Below, in pieces: positions 1-7,805 of a stretch of DNA of 11,347 nt; the first letter of the stretch is position 1; every line of letters begins with the position of its first letter. This DNA comes from an uncultured Oxalobacteraceae bacterium. Its GTDB lineage: Bacteria > Pseudomonadota > Gammaproteobacteria > Burkholderiales > Burkholderiaceae. The notes under the pieces are model-generated. The model saw only the letters and a list, made by a program, of their open reading frames with translations, searched no databases and was not told where the DNA came from. Position numbers and translations under genes: made by a program. The stretch lies in assembly GCA_946478765.1 (NCBI GenBank), contig CAMLDH010000096.1, forward strand, positions 1 through 11,347. Direction: 5' to 3'.

Positions 1-10
1 GTACCGGACT

Positions 11-42
11 TATGGGTCCCCGCCTTCGCGAGGACGACGGGG
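11..42. repeat. REP-like GC-rich hairpin (single copy)
   Basis: Bases 17-34 fold into a short stem: TCC pairs with GGA, one C/A mismatch follows, then CGC pairs with GCG around a CTTC loop. The flanks (GGGTCCCCGC ... GACGACGGGG) resemble the dispersed 'tccccgc-ttcgcggggatgacg' intergenic palindromes common in beta- and gammaproteobacterial genomes. Only one imperfect copy lies here, so membership of a repeat family is inferred from resemblance rather than from copy number. It sits about 210 bases ahead of the oxidase gene and could mark the end of an upstream transcript. Confidence 0.4.
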
Positions 43-120
43 TGGTGTACAGCAAGGTCAACCACCGACACCCGCCCTCGAACGCATGTTGCAAAGATAT
101 GTGCATACAGTAGCCCTTAC

Positions 121-162
121 AGGAGGAGGGGACTGTTCATGGTTGATGTTGAGTACGGCTAA
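121..162 (+). other. Strong Shine-Dalgarno plus 7-codon leader mini-ORF
   Basis: A purine block at 121-131 (AGGAGGAGGGG) is followed at good spacing by ATG at 139. The frame reads M-V-D-V-E-Y-G and stops at TAA 160-162. This is a better ribosome binding site than anything directly ahead of the oxidase start about 90 bases downstream. It may be a translated leader peptide, the remnant of a lost gene start, or chance. No run of regulatory codons and no clear attenuator hairpin is visible, so function is unassigned. Confidence 0.3.
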
Positions 163-250
163 CAACGCAAAATGCGAGAAAAACCCGAAACCTTCAACTT
201 GAAAATTGCACTTTCAAAGACCTTTAAAGGGGTGGCTTTACATCCCCAAA

Positions 251-1843
251 ATGGAAAAGGATATGAGCGCCACCATCGACCTGCCGCATACGCACGCCAC
301 CGCTCATCCGCATGGCTGGCGCCGCTGGCTGTACACCACCAACCACAAGGACATCGGTACGCTGTATCTGTGGTTTTCCTTCATCATGTTCTTGTCGGGC
401 GGCGTGCTTGCATTGTTGATTCGGACTGAACTGTTTCAACCAGGCTTGCAGTTTTTCCAGCCGCAATTTATCAACCAGATGGTCACGATGCATGGCTTGA
501 TCATGGTTTTCGGCGCGATCATGCCGGCCTTCGTCGGTTTTGCCAACTGGATGATTCCGTTGCAGATCGGCGCGCCCGACATGGCATTTGCGCGAATGAA
601 CAACGCTTCCTTCTGGCTGCTGCCGCCGGCGGCGCTTTTGCTGCTGGGCGCGTTCCTGTCGCCGGGCGGCGCAAGCGGCGCCGGCTGGACGCTATACGCG
701 CCGTTGTCGATACAAATGGGTCCAGGCATGGACATGACGATTTTCGCGATCCACCTGATGGGCATATCGTCGATCATGGGGTCGATCAACATCATCACCA
801 CCCTCCTCAACATGCGCGCGCCCGGCATGACGTTGATGAAGATGCCGATGTTTTGCTGGACCTGGCTGATTACCGCGTATCTGCTGCTGGCGATCATGCC
901 GGTGCTGGCCGGCGCGGTCACCATGCTGCTGACCGACCGCCATTTCGGCACCACCTTTTTCGATGCGGCCGGGGGCGGCGATCCGGTGATGTACCAGCAT
1001 ATCTTCTGGTTTTTCGGCCATCCCGAGGTGTACGTCATGATCCTGCCGGCGTTCGGCATCATTTCGCAGATCATTCCGTCATTCTCGCGCAAGCCGCTGT
1101 TCGGCTATGCATCGATGGTGTATGCAACGGCATCGATTGCGATTCTGTCGTACATCGTCTGGGCACATCACATGTTTACGACCGGCATACCGGTAACCGG
1201 CCAGTTGTTCTTCATGTACTCCACCATGCTGATCGCGGTGCCGACCGGCGTCAAGGTGTTCAACTGGATTGCCACGATGTGGCGCGGGTCGCTGACATTC
1301 GAGACGCCCATGCTGTTTGCGGTCGGTTTCATTTTCGTGTTTACGATCGGCGGCTTTACCGGCCTGATCCTGGCTGTCGTGCCGATCGATATCCAAGCGC
1401 AGGATACTTACTATGTCGTGGCGCATTTCCATTACGTGCTGGTGGCCGGTTCCCTGTTTGCATTATTTGCCGGCTTCTATTACTGGGCGCCGAAATGGAC
1501 CGGTCTCATGTACAAGGAACGCCGCGGGCAATTTCATTTCTGGAATTCGATCATCTGGTTCAATGTCGCATTCTTTCCGATGCATTTCCTGGGATTGGCG
1601 GGCATGCCGCGGCGCTATGCGGATTATCCTGCGCAGTTTACCGACTTCAACATGGTGGCGACCATCGGCGCGTTCGGTTTCGGCTTGAGCCAGGTGTATT
1701 TTCTGTTCGCGGTCGTGTTGCCCACCATACGCGGCGCGTCCAAAGCAGCCGACCGGCCATGGGAAGGCGCACAGGGCCTTGAGTGGACCCTTCCCAGTCC
1801 GGCGCCGTATCACAGCTTTGAAGTACCACCGCTGATCAAATGA
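251..1843 (+). CDS. ctaD: Cytochrome c oxidase subunit I, aa3-type haem-copper oxidase
   Basis: This is the catalytic subunit of the inner-membrane terminal oxidase, reducing O2 to water with electrons from cytochrome c while pumping protons. Counting from the ATG at 251 (530 aa), visible landmarks are: haem a ligands H81 and H394; haem a3 ligand H392; CuB ligands H257, H306 and H307, with the cross-link tyrosine Y261 in HPEVY; D-channel D110 and N117 and gating E259; K-channel T332 and K335; and the R454-R455 pair in GMPRRY. About 12 hydrophobic helices and the C-terminal EWTLPSPAPYHSFE complete a full-length family member. Position 384, where mitochondrial enzymes have a Mg-ligating His (HDTYYV), is Gln here (QDTYYV). 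The start is uncertain: ATG 263 (MSATID) fits the usual His-rich N-terminus equally well, and neither start has a good Shine-Dalgarno. No subunit II gene lies in the 250 bases upstream and no subunit III or ctaG follows. Confidence 0.96.
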   Translation: MEKDMSATIDLPHTHATAHPHGWRRWLYTTNHKDIGTLYLWFSFIMFLSGGVLALLIRTELFQPGLQFFQPQFINQMVTMHGLIMVFGAIMPAFVGFANWMIPLQIGAPDMAFARMNNASFWLLPPAALLLLGAFLSPGGASGAGWTLYAPLSIQMGPGMDMTIFAIHLMGISSIMGSINIITTLLNMRAPGMTLMKMPMFCWTWLITAYLLLAIMPVLAGAVTMLLTDRHFGTTFFDAAGGGDPVMYQHIFWFFGHPEVYVMILPAFGIISQIIPSFSRKPLFGYASMVYATASIAILSYIVWAHHMFTTGIPVTGQLFFMYSTMLIAVPTGVKVFNWIATMWRGSLTFETPMLFAVGFIFVFTIGGFTGLILAVVPIDIQAQDTYYVVAHFHYVLVAGSLFALFAGFYYWAPKWTGLMYKERRGQFHFWNSIIWFNVAFFPMHFLGLAGMPRRYADYPAQFTDFNMVATIGAFGFGLSQVYFLFAVVLPTIRGASKAADRPWEGAQGLEWTLPSPAPYHSFEVPPLIK

Positions 1844-2661
1844 ATCGCACCGGTACGCTGGACTCGCAGCGCTGGCTCGATATCATCCAGCCGCTCTGGC
1901 ATATCCTGCTGGTGTGGCTGCTTGCCGCATTGCTGCTGCGTTTTTTGCACAAGCTGATACCGCTACTGAAAGGCCACATCGCGAGCAGGATCAGCCGCAC
2001 CGGGGACGTCCGGCGCGTCGATACATTGAGCAATGTATTCCAGCATGCAGCGACCGTTGTGGTTGTGTCGCTCGCCGGCATGCTGACCCTCGGCGAAATC
2101 GGCATCTCGATTACGCCGATCCTGGCCACCGCCGGCGTCGCCGGTATCGCGATCGGATTCGGCGCCCAAAGCCTGGTGAAAGATTTTTTTACCGGCTTGT
2201 TCCTGCTGATCGAAAACCAGGTGAGCGAAGGCGATTTCATTGAAGCGGGCGGCAAGGCGGGGCAAGTCGAAGAAGTCACGCTGCGCCACATCCGGATACG
2301 CGATTACGATGGCAGCGTGCATTTCATCCCGAACGGCATCATTACCACCGTCACCAACAAAAGCCGTGAATTTGCGTATGCGGTCATCGATGTCACGGTG
2401 GCGCGGCAGGCCGATCTGAACCGGATATTCACGCTGATCCGCGACGTCGGCAAGAGCCTGCGCAGCGATCCGCTGTTCGGTCCGGATATCCTCGATGAGA
2501 TCGAAATCGAGGGTGTCGAAAAAATGGATGAGGCCGCCATCGTGATTCGATGCCGCCTCAAGGCAATGCCCTTGCAGCAATGGCGTTTGCGCCGGGAATT
2601 TCTGGCGCGAATGAAAAGCGCGCTGGACCCGGCCGAGGAAATGCCGGCCGCGACCATGTAA
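1840..2661 (+). CDS. MscS-family small-conductance mechanosensitive channel
   Basis: The 273-residue product is an inner-membrane channel of the MscS (YggB) family, which opens under membrane tension and releases solutes on osmotic downshock. Hydrophobic helices lie near residues 19-42 and 70-90. The pore-lining TM3 follows, with its Ala/Gly-rich packing face (ATAGVAGIAIGFGAQSLVKD, about 96-115) and the FFTGLFLLIENQ extension. Next comes the beta domain (VSEGDFIEAGG...VEEVTLRHIRIRDYDG...IPNG) and an alpha/beta C-terminus. The length is close to E. coli MscS (286 aa). Its ATG overlaps the oxidase stop codon (ATGA at 1840-1843), so the two genes are almost certainly co-transcribed and translationally coupled, an unusual partner for an oxidase subunit. 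Family assignment is firm; the exact MscS subtype is not. Confidence 0.93.
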   Translation: MNRTGTLDSQRWLDIIQPLWHILLVWLLAALLLRFLHKLIPLLKGHIASRISRTGDVRRVDTLSNVFQHAATVVVVSLAGMLTLGEIGISITPILATAGVAGIAIGFGAQSLVKDFFTGLFLLIENQVSEGDFIEAGGKAGQVEEVTLRHIRIRDYDGSVHFIPNGIITTVTNKSREFAYAVIDVTVARQADLNRIFTLIRDVGKSLRSDPLFGPDILDEIEIEGVEKMDEAAIVIRCRLKAMPLQQWRLRREFLARMKSALDPAEEMPAATM

Positions 2662-2810
2662 AACTTTACCGGCACACCCTGCAATCTTTACCCGGTTTGT
2701 CGCGCAATATAAACCTTGACGCGCCCTGCTGATCGGGCATGGATGTTGCCTGATTTATTCAACGAGCTCATCCCATTCGAGCGGCTTTATCCAATTCAAT
2801 CGATCTCTGT

Positions 2811-2817
2811 AAGGAGG
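2811..2817 (+). promoter_or_regulatory. Strong ribosome binding site AAGGAGG
   Basis: This perfect anti-16S match ends one base before the ATG at 2819 and seven bases before the ATG at 2825. The spacing decides the start in favour of 2825. It suggests the four-helix membrane protein downstream is well translated. The 150 or so bases before it, back to the channel gene, contain a TTGAC-like hexamer at 2716-2721 but no convincing -10 box at the right distance. Confidence 0.7.
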
Positions 2818-2824
2818 AATGAAA

Positions 2825-3664
2825 ATGGCGACAATCGAACTTGGCCCTGGCAGCAACTATGCGGATCAGTCTCTGGGAATCAGCCCACTCCTGCGGCGCC
2901 CTCTTTTTCCGGCGATCCGCTGGGGCGCGGTATTGGCGGGCGTAGCAGTCGGTCTATCGACGCAGCTGGTGTTGGCGCTGCTTGGCATTGCGACCGGGCT
3001 ATCGGCAATGAATGTAACGCAAGGCAACGTGCCCAATGCGACCGGTCCGTTATTGTGGGCCGGACTGAGCATGCTGATCTCGGCCTTTATCGGCGGCTAT
3101 GTCGCGGCGCGCATGTCGGGACTCAAGCGTAAAGTGGACGGCATATTGCATGGCGCCGTGTCGTGGGCGGTCACTACCTTGCTGTTCGCGGTACTGGCGA
3201 CTTCCGTGACCGGATCATTGTTAAGCGGCATCTTCAATACGGCCGCCCCCACCATGGCGCGCAGCAGTGTCGGCGGCGGCGGTTCGGCCATCGGCGCCAT
3301 GCTTAAAGGACAGCTCGGCAATGTCGACGCGGGAACCCTGCAACGCTTGCAGAGCGATATCCAGGCAGGACGGCGCAATGACGCGATCCAGTTGATGACC
3401 GGCTCGATGGGCGTCGATCGTCCCCGCGCGGAAACGATCGTCGATCAAGCCTTGATCCTGGCCGGGAATCCCGATCAGGCATCGCCGCAAAGCCGGGCCG
3501 CAGCAGAACGCGCGGTTGACACGGCAGGCACTGCCGCGTGGATGGTATTTCTTGCGGTTGCATTGTCTCTGGCGGCTGGCATAGGCGGCGGCATGTTGGG
3601 TGCAGTCGGTGCACGACGCACCACATGGGCCCCGCCGACGGACATATCAAGCCGTCCCGCCTGA
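2825..3664 (+). CDS. Uncharacterised four-helix membrane protein
   Basis: I do not recognise the family with certainty. The 279-residue product (start 2825, chosen by its AAGGAGG site) has hydrophobic segments near residues 31-58, 76-98, 108-135 and 236-262, so it is probably an inner-membrane protein. TM2 contains AFIGGYVAARMSG followed by a basic turn (LKRK), and the last helix is glycine-rich (AGIGGGMLGAVGARRT). Between TM3 and TM4 is a soluble loop of about 100 residues, including a Gly/Ser patch (SSVGGGGSAIGAMLKG) and a predicted helical, charged stretch (about 165-230). It follows the MscS-type channel by about 160 bases on the same strand, which hints at a cell-envelope stress role, but nothing in its sequence proves one. 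Confidence 0.8.
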   Translation: MATIELGPGSNYADQSLGISPLLRRPLFPAIRWGAVLAGVAVGLSTQLVLALLGIATGLSAMNVTQGNVPNATGPLLWAGLSMLISAFIGGYVAARMSGLKRKVDGILHGAVSWAVTTLLFAVLATSVTGSLLSGIFNTAAPTMARSSVGGGGSAIGAMLKGQLGNVDAGTLQRLQSDIQAGRRNDAIQLMTGSMGVDRPRAETIVDQALILAGNPDQASPQSRAAAERAVDTAGTAAWMVFLAVALSLAAGIGGGMLGAVGARRTTWAPPTDISSRPA

Positions 3665-3667
3665 AGC

Positions 3668-3811
3668 ATGCGGCAAAAAATGTTTACGCGCAGCGCGTAT
3701 GAAGAGGTGGGGGACGAGCTACGCAAGCAAACAACCATGAACCGCGATTTTCCCGAATCCTTGCCCGCGATTCGGTTGCCACCGGACTGTTGCAGGGATG
3801 TCCGGTGGTGA
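3668..3811 (+). CDS. Short 47-codon ORF, possible 5' part of a broken gene
   Basis: An ATG at 3668, only three bases after the previous stop codon, opens a 47-residue frame. It begins MRQKMFTRSAYEEVGDELRK, has an internal Met at 3737 (MNRDFPESL) and ends at TGA 3809-3811. The second half, cysteine-rich and proline-rich, does not look like a natural protein end. It overlaps the PRC-barrel-like frame, which is open from 3703 but lacks an ATG. One extra base between about 3740 and 3770 would join this N-terminus to the PRC-barrel-like frame. Whether it is a real peptide, the front half of a frameshifted gene, or chance cannot be decided from the sequence. Confidence 0.3.
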   Translation: MRQKMFTRSAYEEVGDELRKQTTMNRDFPESLPAIRLPPDCCRDVRW

Positions 3812-3987
3812 CGGCGGAAGGACGGGAAATCGGAAATGTCGATACGCTTCTGATTGATCGGCGTACGCACAGGCTTCGTTATGTCCTGCTGCAGCGTAAC
3901 GGGAACGATGCATCGATTGCGATCCCGTGGGAACGTTTGTATTTCGATTCGGCGCTGGCTTGCTTGGTGTTCTATACCTGCAGTTAG
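3790..3987 (+). CDS. Small PRC-barrel-like protein, 5' end uncertain
   Basis: The 65-residue frame from a TTG at 3790 has the layout of a PRC-barrel domain: a 'G-x-x-V-x-x-x-x-G-x-x-I-G-x-V-x-x-L-L-I-D' start (GCPVVTAEGREIGNVDTLLI), the strand RLRYVLLQR, then a hydrophobic strand and a helix-like PWERL segment. PRC-barrel proteins are small beta-barrels found in RNA processing, photosynthetic complexes and many uncharacterised bacterial proteins; no role can be assigned here. The frame is open back to 3703 with no ATG or GTG, and no Shine-Dalgarno precedes the TTG, so the gene may have lost its true start by a frameshift or may be decaying. It converges on the large - strand sensor gene, 45 bases away, with no clear terminator hairpin between. 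Confidence 0.5.
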   Translation: MQGCPVVTAEGREIGNVDTLLIDRRTHRLRYVLLQRNGNDASIAIPWERLYFDSALACLVFYTCS

Positions 3988-4032
3988 TCAAGCTGAAATA
4001 TTTGTACCCGAAAAATTTGGAGTGATGGACTA

Positions 4033-7000
4033 CTAGTGCACGACAGGTTGATTGAAATGTCCGGGCGCCTGCCAACGACGGTACCAAACTTCCAATCCCT
4101 CGGCTGATACTGGGGGACACAGGTAGTAGCCTTGCATCTCCCGGCAATCCTTGTCGCGCAGCATGGTCAATGCTTCGTCCGACTCGACTCCCTTTGCAAC
4201 GACGTGCAGTCCGAGCGTTTTTCCAATGGCGATGATCGCGTTAGCGATTGCCGCGCTTGCCGGATCGGAAGCAATATTGTGCACGAACCCTTGGTCGATC
4301 TTGATCGCATCGAGTGGAAGCCGCAGGCAGCTCAGGTTCGAATAGCTCTTGCCAAAGTCGTCGAGCGCGATCTTGACGCCAAGGCATTTGAGCGCATACA
4401 AGGATGAAAGTGCCTCCTTCTGGCTATTCAGCACTACTGCTTCGGGGAATTCCAACTGCAGCGTGGCTGGCTCTAGATGATGCTCGTTGAGCGCATGCAC
4501 GATTACATCGTACAGCATGTTTTTCTGAAGCTGCAAAGGCGAAACATTGATTGAAAGGAGCAATTCCGGCAGCCGCCGGTCGCGCCATTGACGAATCTGG
4601 CGGCACGCTTCATGCACGCTCCAATTTCCCATCTCATTAATCATGCCGCTTGTTTCAGCCACCGGAATGAAGTCGCTGGGGTTCAGACCCATCGTCGGCC
4701 ATCGCATCAGTGCCTCAACGCCGACCAGTGCATGGGTCGATACATCAACGACCGGTTGGTAATGCAGCTGGAATTCCCCTTGCTCCAGACCGCTTCGCAA
4801 TTGGCTTTCGATGCGACGCGCCAGCGCTGCGTTGTCGTTGAGTTGCTGCGTATAGAACTGAAAGTTGTTGCGCCCCTTCTCTTTGGCATGGTACATCGCG
4901 ATGTCGGCGTTGCGTATGAGTTGCTCCATATCCGCGCCGTCATCCGGATAAAGGGCGATGCCAATGCTTGGGCTGGTATCCACCTCAAGGCCGGCAATGT
5001 GGTAGGGCTGGTTCAGCAGGTCAATGATATGGCGCGCTGCCTGCCCGGCGTCGGACGAGTCATGCACATGCGACAGCACGCCTACAAACTCGTCGCCCCC
5101 CAACCGGCCGACCGTGTCCTCGGCGCGCATGCAAACCTTGAGACGTCGTGCAATCTCCTTGAGCACGGCGTCGCCGACCTCATGGCCATGGGTATCGTTG
5201 ATCGGCTTGAAGCGGTCCATGTCGATGAACAGCACGCCAACCCGTTTACCGCCCCGGCGGGCGCTGGCAAGCAACTGTTCTGCAAACTCCAGGGTAAGCT
5301 TGCGATTGGGCAGGCCGGTCAGCGCATCATGCTGAGCCAGCTCCACCGCATCCCGGCGCAGCCGCGCAATGTCCAAATGGGTTTTGACCCGAGCCAACAG
5401 CTCACGGGGGCCGAACGGCTTGACCAGGTAATCGTCGGCGCCGGCTTCGAGTCCCCCGACGCGTGCTTCCTCGCCTGACTGGGCGGAGAGCATGATAACC
5501 GGCGTGGTACGGGTAGGCTCATTGGCACGCAGCGCGGATAACAGCCCAAAGCCATCGAGATTGGGCATCATGATATCGGTCAGAACCAGATCCGGCGGTT
5601 CCCGCTGAATCACCTCCAGTGCTTGCATGCCGTCCGAGACTGCCTCGACGTTCCAAAACGGCGCCAGCAGGCGGGACAGGTATTCCCGCATATCTGCGTT
5701 GTCGTCGACCAACAGGATGCGGGCACGGAACGCATTGTGCGATGTAGCCGTTGGCAGGGCATGCGTTTCTGGCGGGCTCATTGGCGCGTTCGGTGTTTCT
5801 TTGTCGGGAAGCCATTGCCGTGCTTCGTTCACGTACACATTGGGATCAATGGCGGTCGATGCAAGGGTTGGCCGCGTATCGAGCCACTCCGCAGGCAAAT
5901 GCCCGGTACCACCTGGAATGGTCACCGTGAAGGTGGTTCCTTTGTTGAGTACACTATCGACGCTGATCGTGCCCCCATGCAGTTTCACCAATTCGTGGAT
6001 CAGCGCCAGCCCGATGCCCGTTCCTTCCTCACTTCTGCTGCGGGCATTCGCGACGCGATGGAAACGCTCAAACAAGCGGGACACATGCTCTGGCGGTACG
6101 CCGACGCCGGTATCCGATACGGTCAGCACCGCGCCGTCATTGTGCCATTGCAGTCGCACTGTAATCGTGCCGGCAAAGGTGAACTTGAACGCATTGGAAA
6201 CAAGATTGAGAACGATCTTCTCCCACATGTCAGGATCGACATACACCGGCTCCGGCAAGGGTGGACAATCCACGATCAATTGAAGCCCCGCGTTCTCGAC
6301 CGCGGAGCTGAACATGGCTGCCATTTCCCTGGTAAGTTGCGCAAGGTCAATGGCCCTGTAAGCCGCTTGCGCGCGGCCGGCTTCGATACGGGAAAAATCG
6401 AGCAGGGAATTGACGAGTTTTAACAGACGCAACGCGTTGCGGTGCACTGTTTCAACCTGCAGGCGATCATTTTTTTCAAGCACGCCGCTGGGGAAGTGGA
6501 GAAGGTCATCAAGCGGGCCAATAATGAGTGTGAGCGGCGTCCGGAATTCATGACTGATATTGGAGAAAAACACGGTCTTGGCCCGGTCGATTTCCGCTAG
6601 CGCCTCGGCACGCTTGCGCTCCTGTTCGTAGGCGCGCGCATTGGACAGGGCGGTCGTGATCCCTGCGCCTAACATCTCGTAGAACGTGCGGTAAAACTGG
6701 TCCAGCGGCCGTCGCGTACTGACGCCGGCGACGACGATGGCTAGCGCACGGTCCAAGCCAGGCAACATTATCGGCAGCATCATTGCTTGCCGCATTGGCT
6801 CCCGATACGGTTCGCAGATCACTGGGCCTATCCGCGCCTCCAGATCTTCCACAAGCTTGCTATCGCGGGAATGGATCATGCCCGCCAGCGGCCAAGGCAG
6901 GTCATGCGAGGCGTCGAGGTCAATGCGCTCCGGACTTGCCGCTGTTCCAGCCTGTAGACCCGCCGTGCCGACAAGCCGGGCTTGCTGCAACTCACTGTCA

Positions 7001-7635
7001 AGCAGGTAGATCAGGAGAAAGGGCAGGTCCAGTGCATGGTCGGTCAGTGTCCTGGTCGTCAGGCTGATTGCCTGATCGACCGTTCTGGCATCCGCTGTAC
7101 CATCAGCGAGCGCGCGCAACGTCTTCAGGCGCCGTTCTGCAAGCGTTTGCTGGGTGAGCTCCGTGACAGGATGGAATAAACCGCCGACCGCGCCGCTTTC
7201 GTCGCGGATTGGGCTGAAGGAAAACGTGAAGAACGTTTCTTCGAGATAGCCTATACGATCGAGAAACATGCGTTGGTTCTGCAGAAACGCCGCCTGTCCC
7301 GACGTAGCCAAGTCGAATGCCTCGCCAATCGCAGGCCACGCGGAAAGCCAGCATTCCCGGAAATCCTGCCCCATCGAAAATGGGTGCTTGGCTCCGCACA
7401 TAGGCCAGTACCCATCATTGTAGATTTGGACCCGTTGCGGCCCCCAGGCGATGGAGATCGGGAAATTCGACGCGAGACAGAGATTGACGGTGGTACGCAA
7501 ACTTTGCGGCCAAGACGAGCGTGGCCCCAGCGGGGTCTGCGACCAGTCCATGGAGCGGATCAGCGCACCCATCTCGCCGTCATCCACCAGCCAATCCCCG
7601 GAAGCGGCGCGTGCTAATTCTGAATATGGGCCCAT
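4033..7635 (-). CDS. Hybrid sensor histidine kinase / receiver / GGDEF / EAL protein
   Basis: This single 1200-residue cytoplasmic protein combines two-component and cyclic-di-GMP signalling. Domains in order: a PAS-like N-terminus (about 25-165, W-x-x-x-P-L-G-P-x-x-x-W-P signature); a GAF-like segment (about 170-340); HisKA with phospho-His H362 in ISHEFRTPL; HATPase_c (about 470-575) with N-box LNLVSNAFKF and G-boxes DTGVGV and GTGIGL; a receiver (about 638-755) with D644/D645, phospho-acceptor D687 and K739; GGDEF (about 765-930) with GGDEF at 846-850 and an inhibitory-site RxxD at 837-840; and EAL (about 945-1185). The cyclase half looks active. In the EAL half, E974, N1030, D1092/D1093, K1112 and Q1168 are kept, but the EGVE motif reads KGVE (K1148), DDFGTGYSS reads DDFGKSYSN, ELTES reads EFPEA, and a few residues are missing after EALMRW. 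It may bind c-di-GMP rather than degrade it. No transmembrane segment is visible, so it is probably a soluble sensor. Confidence 0.93.
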   Translation of the reverse strand: MGPYSELARAASGDWLVDDGEMGALIRSMDWSQTPLGPRSSWPQSLRTTVNLCLASNFPISIAWGPQRVQIYNDGYWPMCGAKHPFSMGQDFRECWLSAWPAIGEAFDLATSGQAAFLQNQRMFLDRIGYLEETFFTFSFSPIRDESGAVGGLFHPVTELTQQTLAERRLKTLRALADGTADARTVDQAISLTTRTLTDHALDLPFLLIYLLDSELQQARLVGTAGLQAGTAASPERIDLDASHDLPWPLAGMIHSRDSKLVEDLEARIGPVICEPYREPMRQAMMLPIMLPGLDRALAIVVAGVSTRRPLDQFYRTFYEMLGAGITTALSNARAYEQERKRAEALAEIDRAKTVFFSNISHEFRTPLTLIIGPLDDLLHFPSGVLEKNDRLQVETVHRNALRLLKLVNSLLDFSRIEAGRAQAAYRAIDLAQLTREMAAMFSSAVENAGLQLIVDCPPLPEPVYVDPDMWEKIVLNLVSNAFKFTFAGTITVRLQWHNDGAVLTVSDTGVGVPPEHVSRLFERFHRVANARSRSEEGTGIGLALIHELVKLHGGTISVDSVLNKGTTFTVTIPGGTGHLPAEWLDTRPTLASTAIDPNVYVNEARQWLPDKETPNAPMSPPETHALPTATSHNAFRARILLVDDNADMREYLSRLLAPFWNVEAVSDGMQALEVIQREPPDLVLTDIMMPNLDGFGLLSALRANEPTRTTPVIMLSAQSGEEARVGGLEAGADDYLVKPFGPRELLARVKTHLDIARLRRDAVELAQHDALTGLPNRKLTLEFAEQLLASARRGGKRVGVLFIDMDRFKPINDTHGHEVGDAVLKEIARRLKVCMRAEDTVGRLGGDEFVGVLSHVHDSSDAGQAARHIIDLLNQPYHIAGLEVDTSPSIGIALYPDDGADMEQLIRNADIAMYHAKEKGRNNFQFYTQQLNDNAALARRIESQLRSGLEQGEFQLHYQPVVDVSTHALVGVEALMRWPTMGLNPSDFIPVAETSGMINEMGNWSVHEACRQIRQWRDRRLPELLLSINVSPLQLQKNMLYDVIVHALNEHHLEPATLQLEFPEAVVLNSQKEALSSLYALKCLGVKIALDDFGKSYSNLSCLRLPLDAIKIDQGFVHNIASDPASAAIANAIIAIGKTLGLHVVAKGVESDEALTMLRDKDCREMQGYYLCPPVSAEGLEVWYRRWQAPGHFNQPVVH

Positions 7636-7701
7636 GTCAACTTCACCGCTAAATTATTGAATGCGGGGCCGAAGTCCAACAGGGTATTCAAAGTGACATA
7701 C

Positions 7702-7716
7702 TTCGGCACAGCCGAA
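7702..7716. promoter_or_regulatory. Perfect 6-bp hairpin in sensor gene leader
   Basis: TTCGGC and GCCGAA flank an ACA loop in the region 70-85 bases upstream of the sensor start. There is no T-run on either side, so an intrinsic terminator is unlikely. It could be an operator or a structure in the 5' untranslated RNA. The site is short enough to be chance. Confidence 0.25.
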
Positions 7717-7805
7717 ACAAAGCAATCCGCACACGCAATTGCGTTCTCAAGAGAAAACCAGCGCGTAGACCACCATAAGTCACCGCTGACTTCGATAATC
7801 CATCA

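Noticed and set aside
172..429. 85-residue frame overlapping the oxidase 5' end
   Set aside because: It has no Shine-Dalgarno, overlaps the oxidase in another frame and shows no domain pattern.
853..1782. 309-residue Arg/His-rich frame inside the oxidase gene
   Set aside because: It is an out-of-frame shadow of an unmistakable oxidase subunit I with all its metal ligands.
4588..5478. 296-residue + strand open frame antisense to the sensor gene
   Set aside because: It is the complement of the receiver/GGDEF/EAL coding region, has no recognisable domain, and the - strand protein there matches known families throughout.
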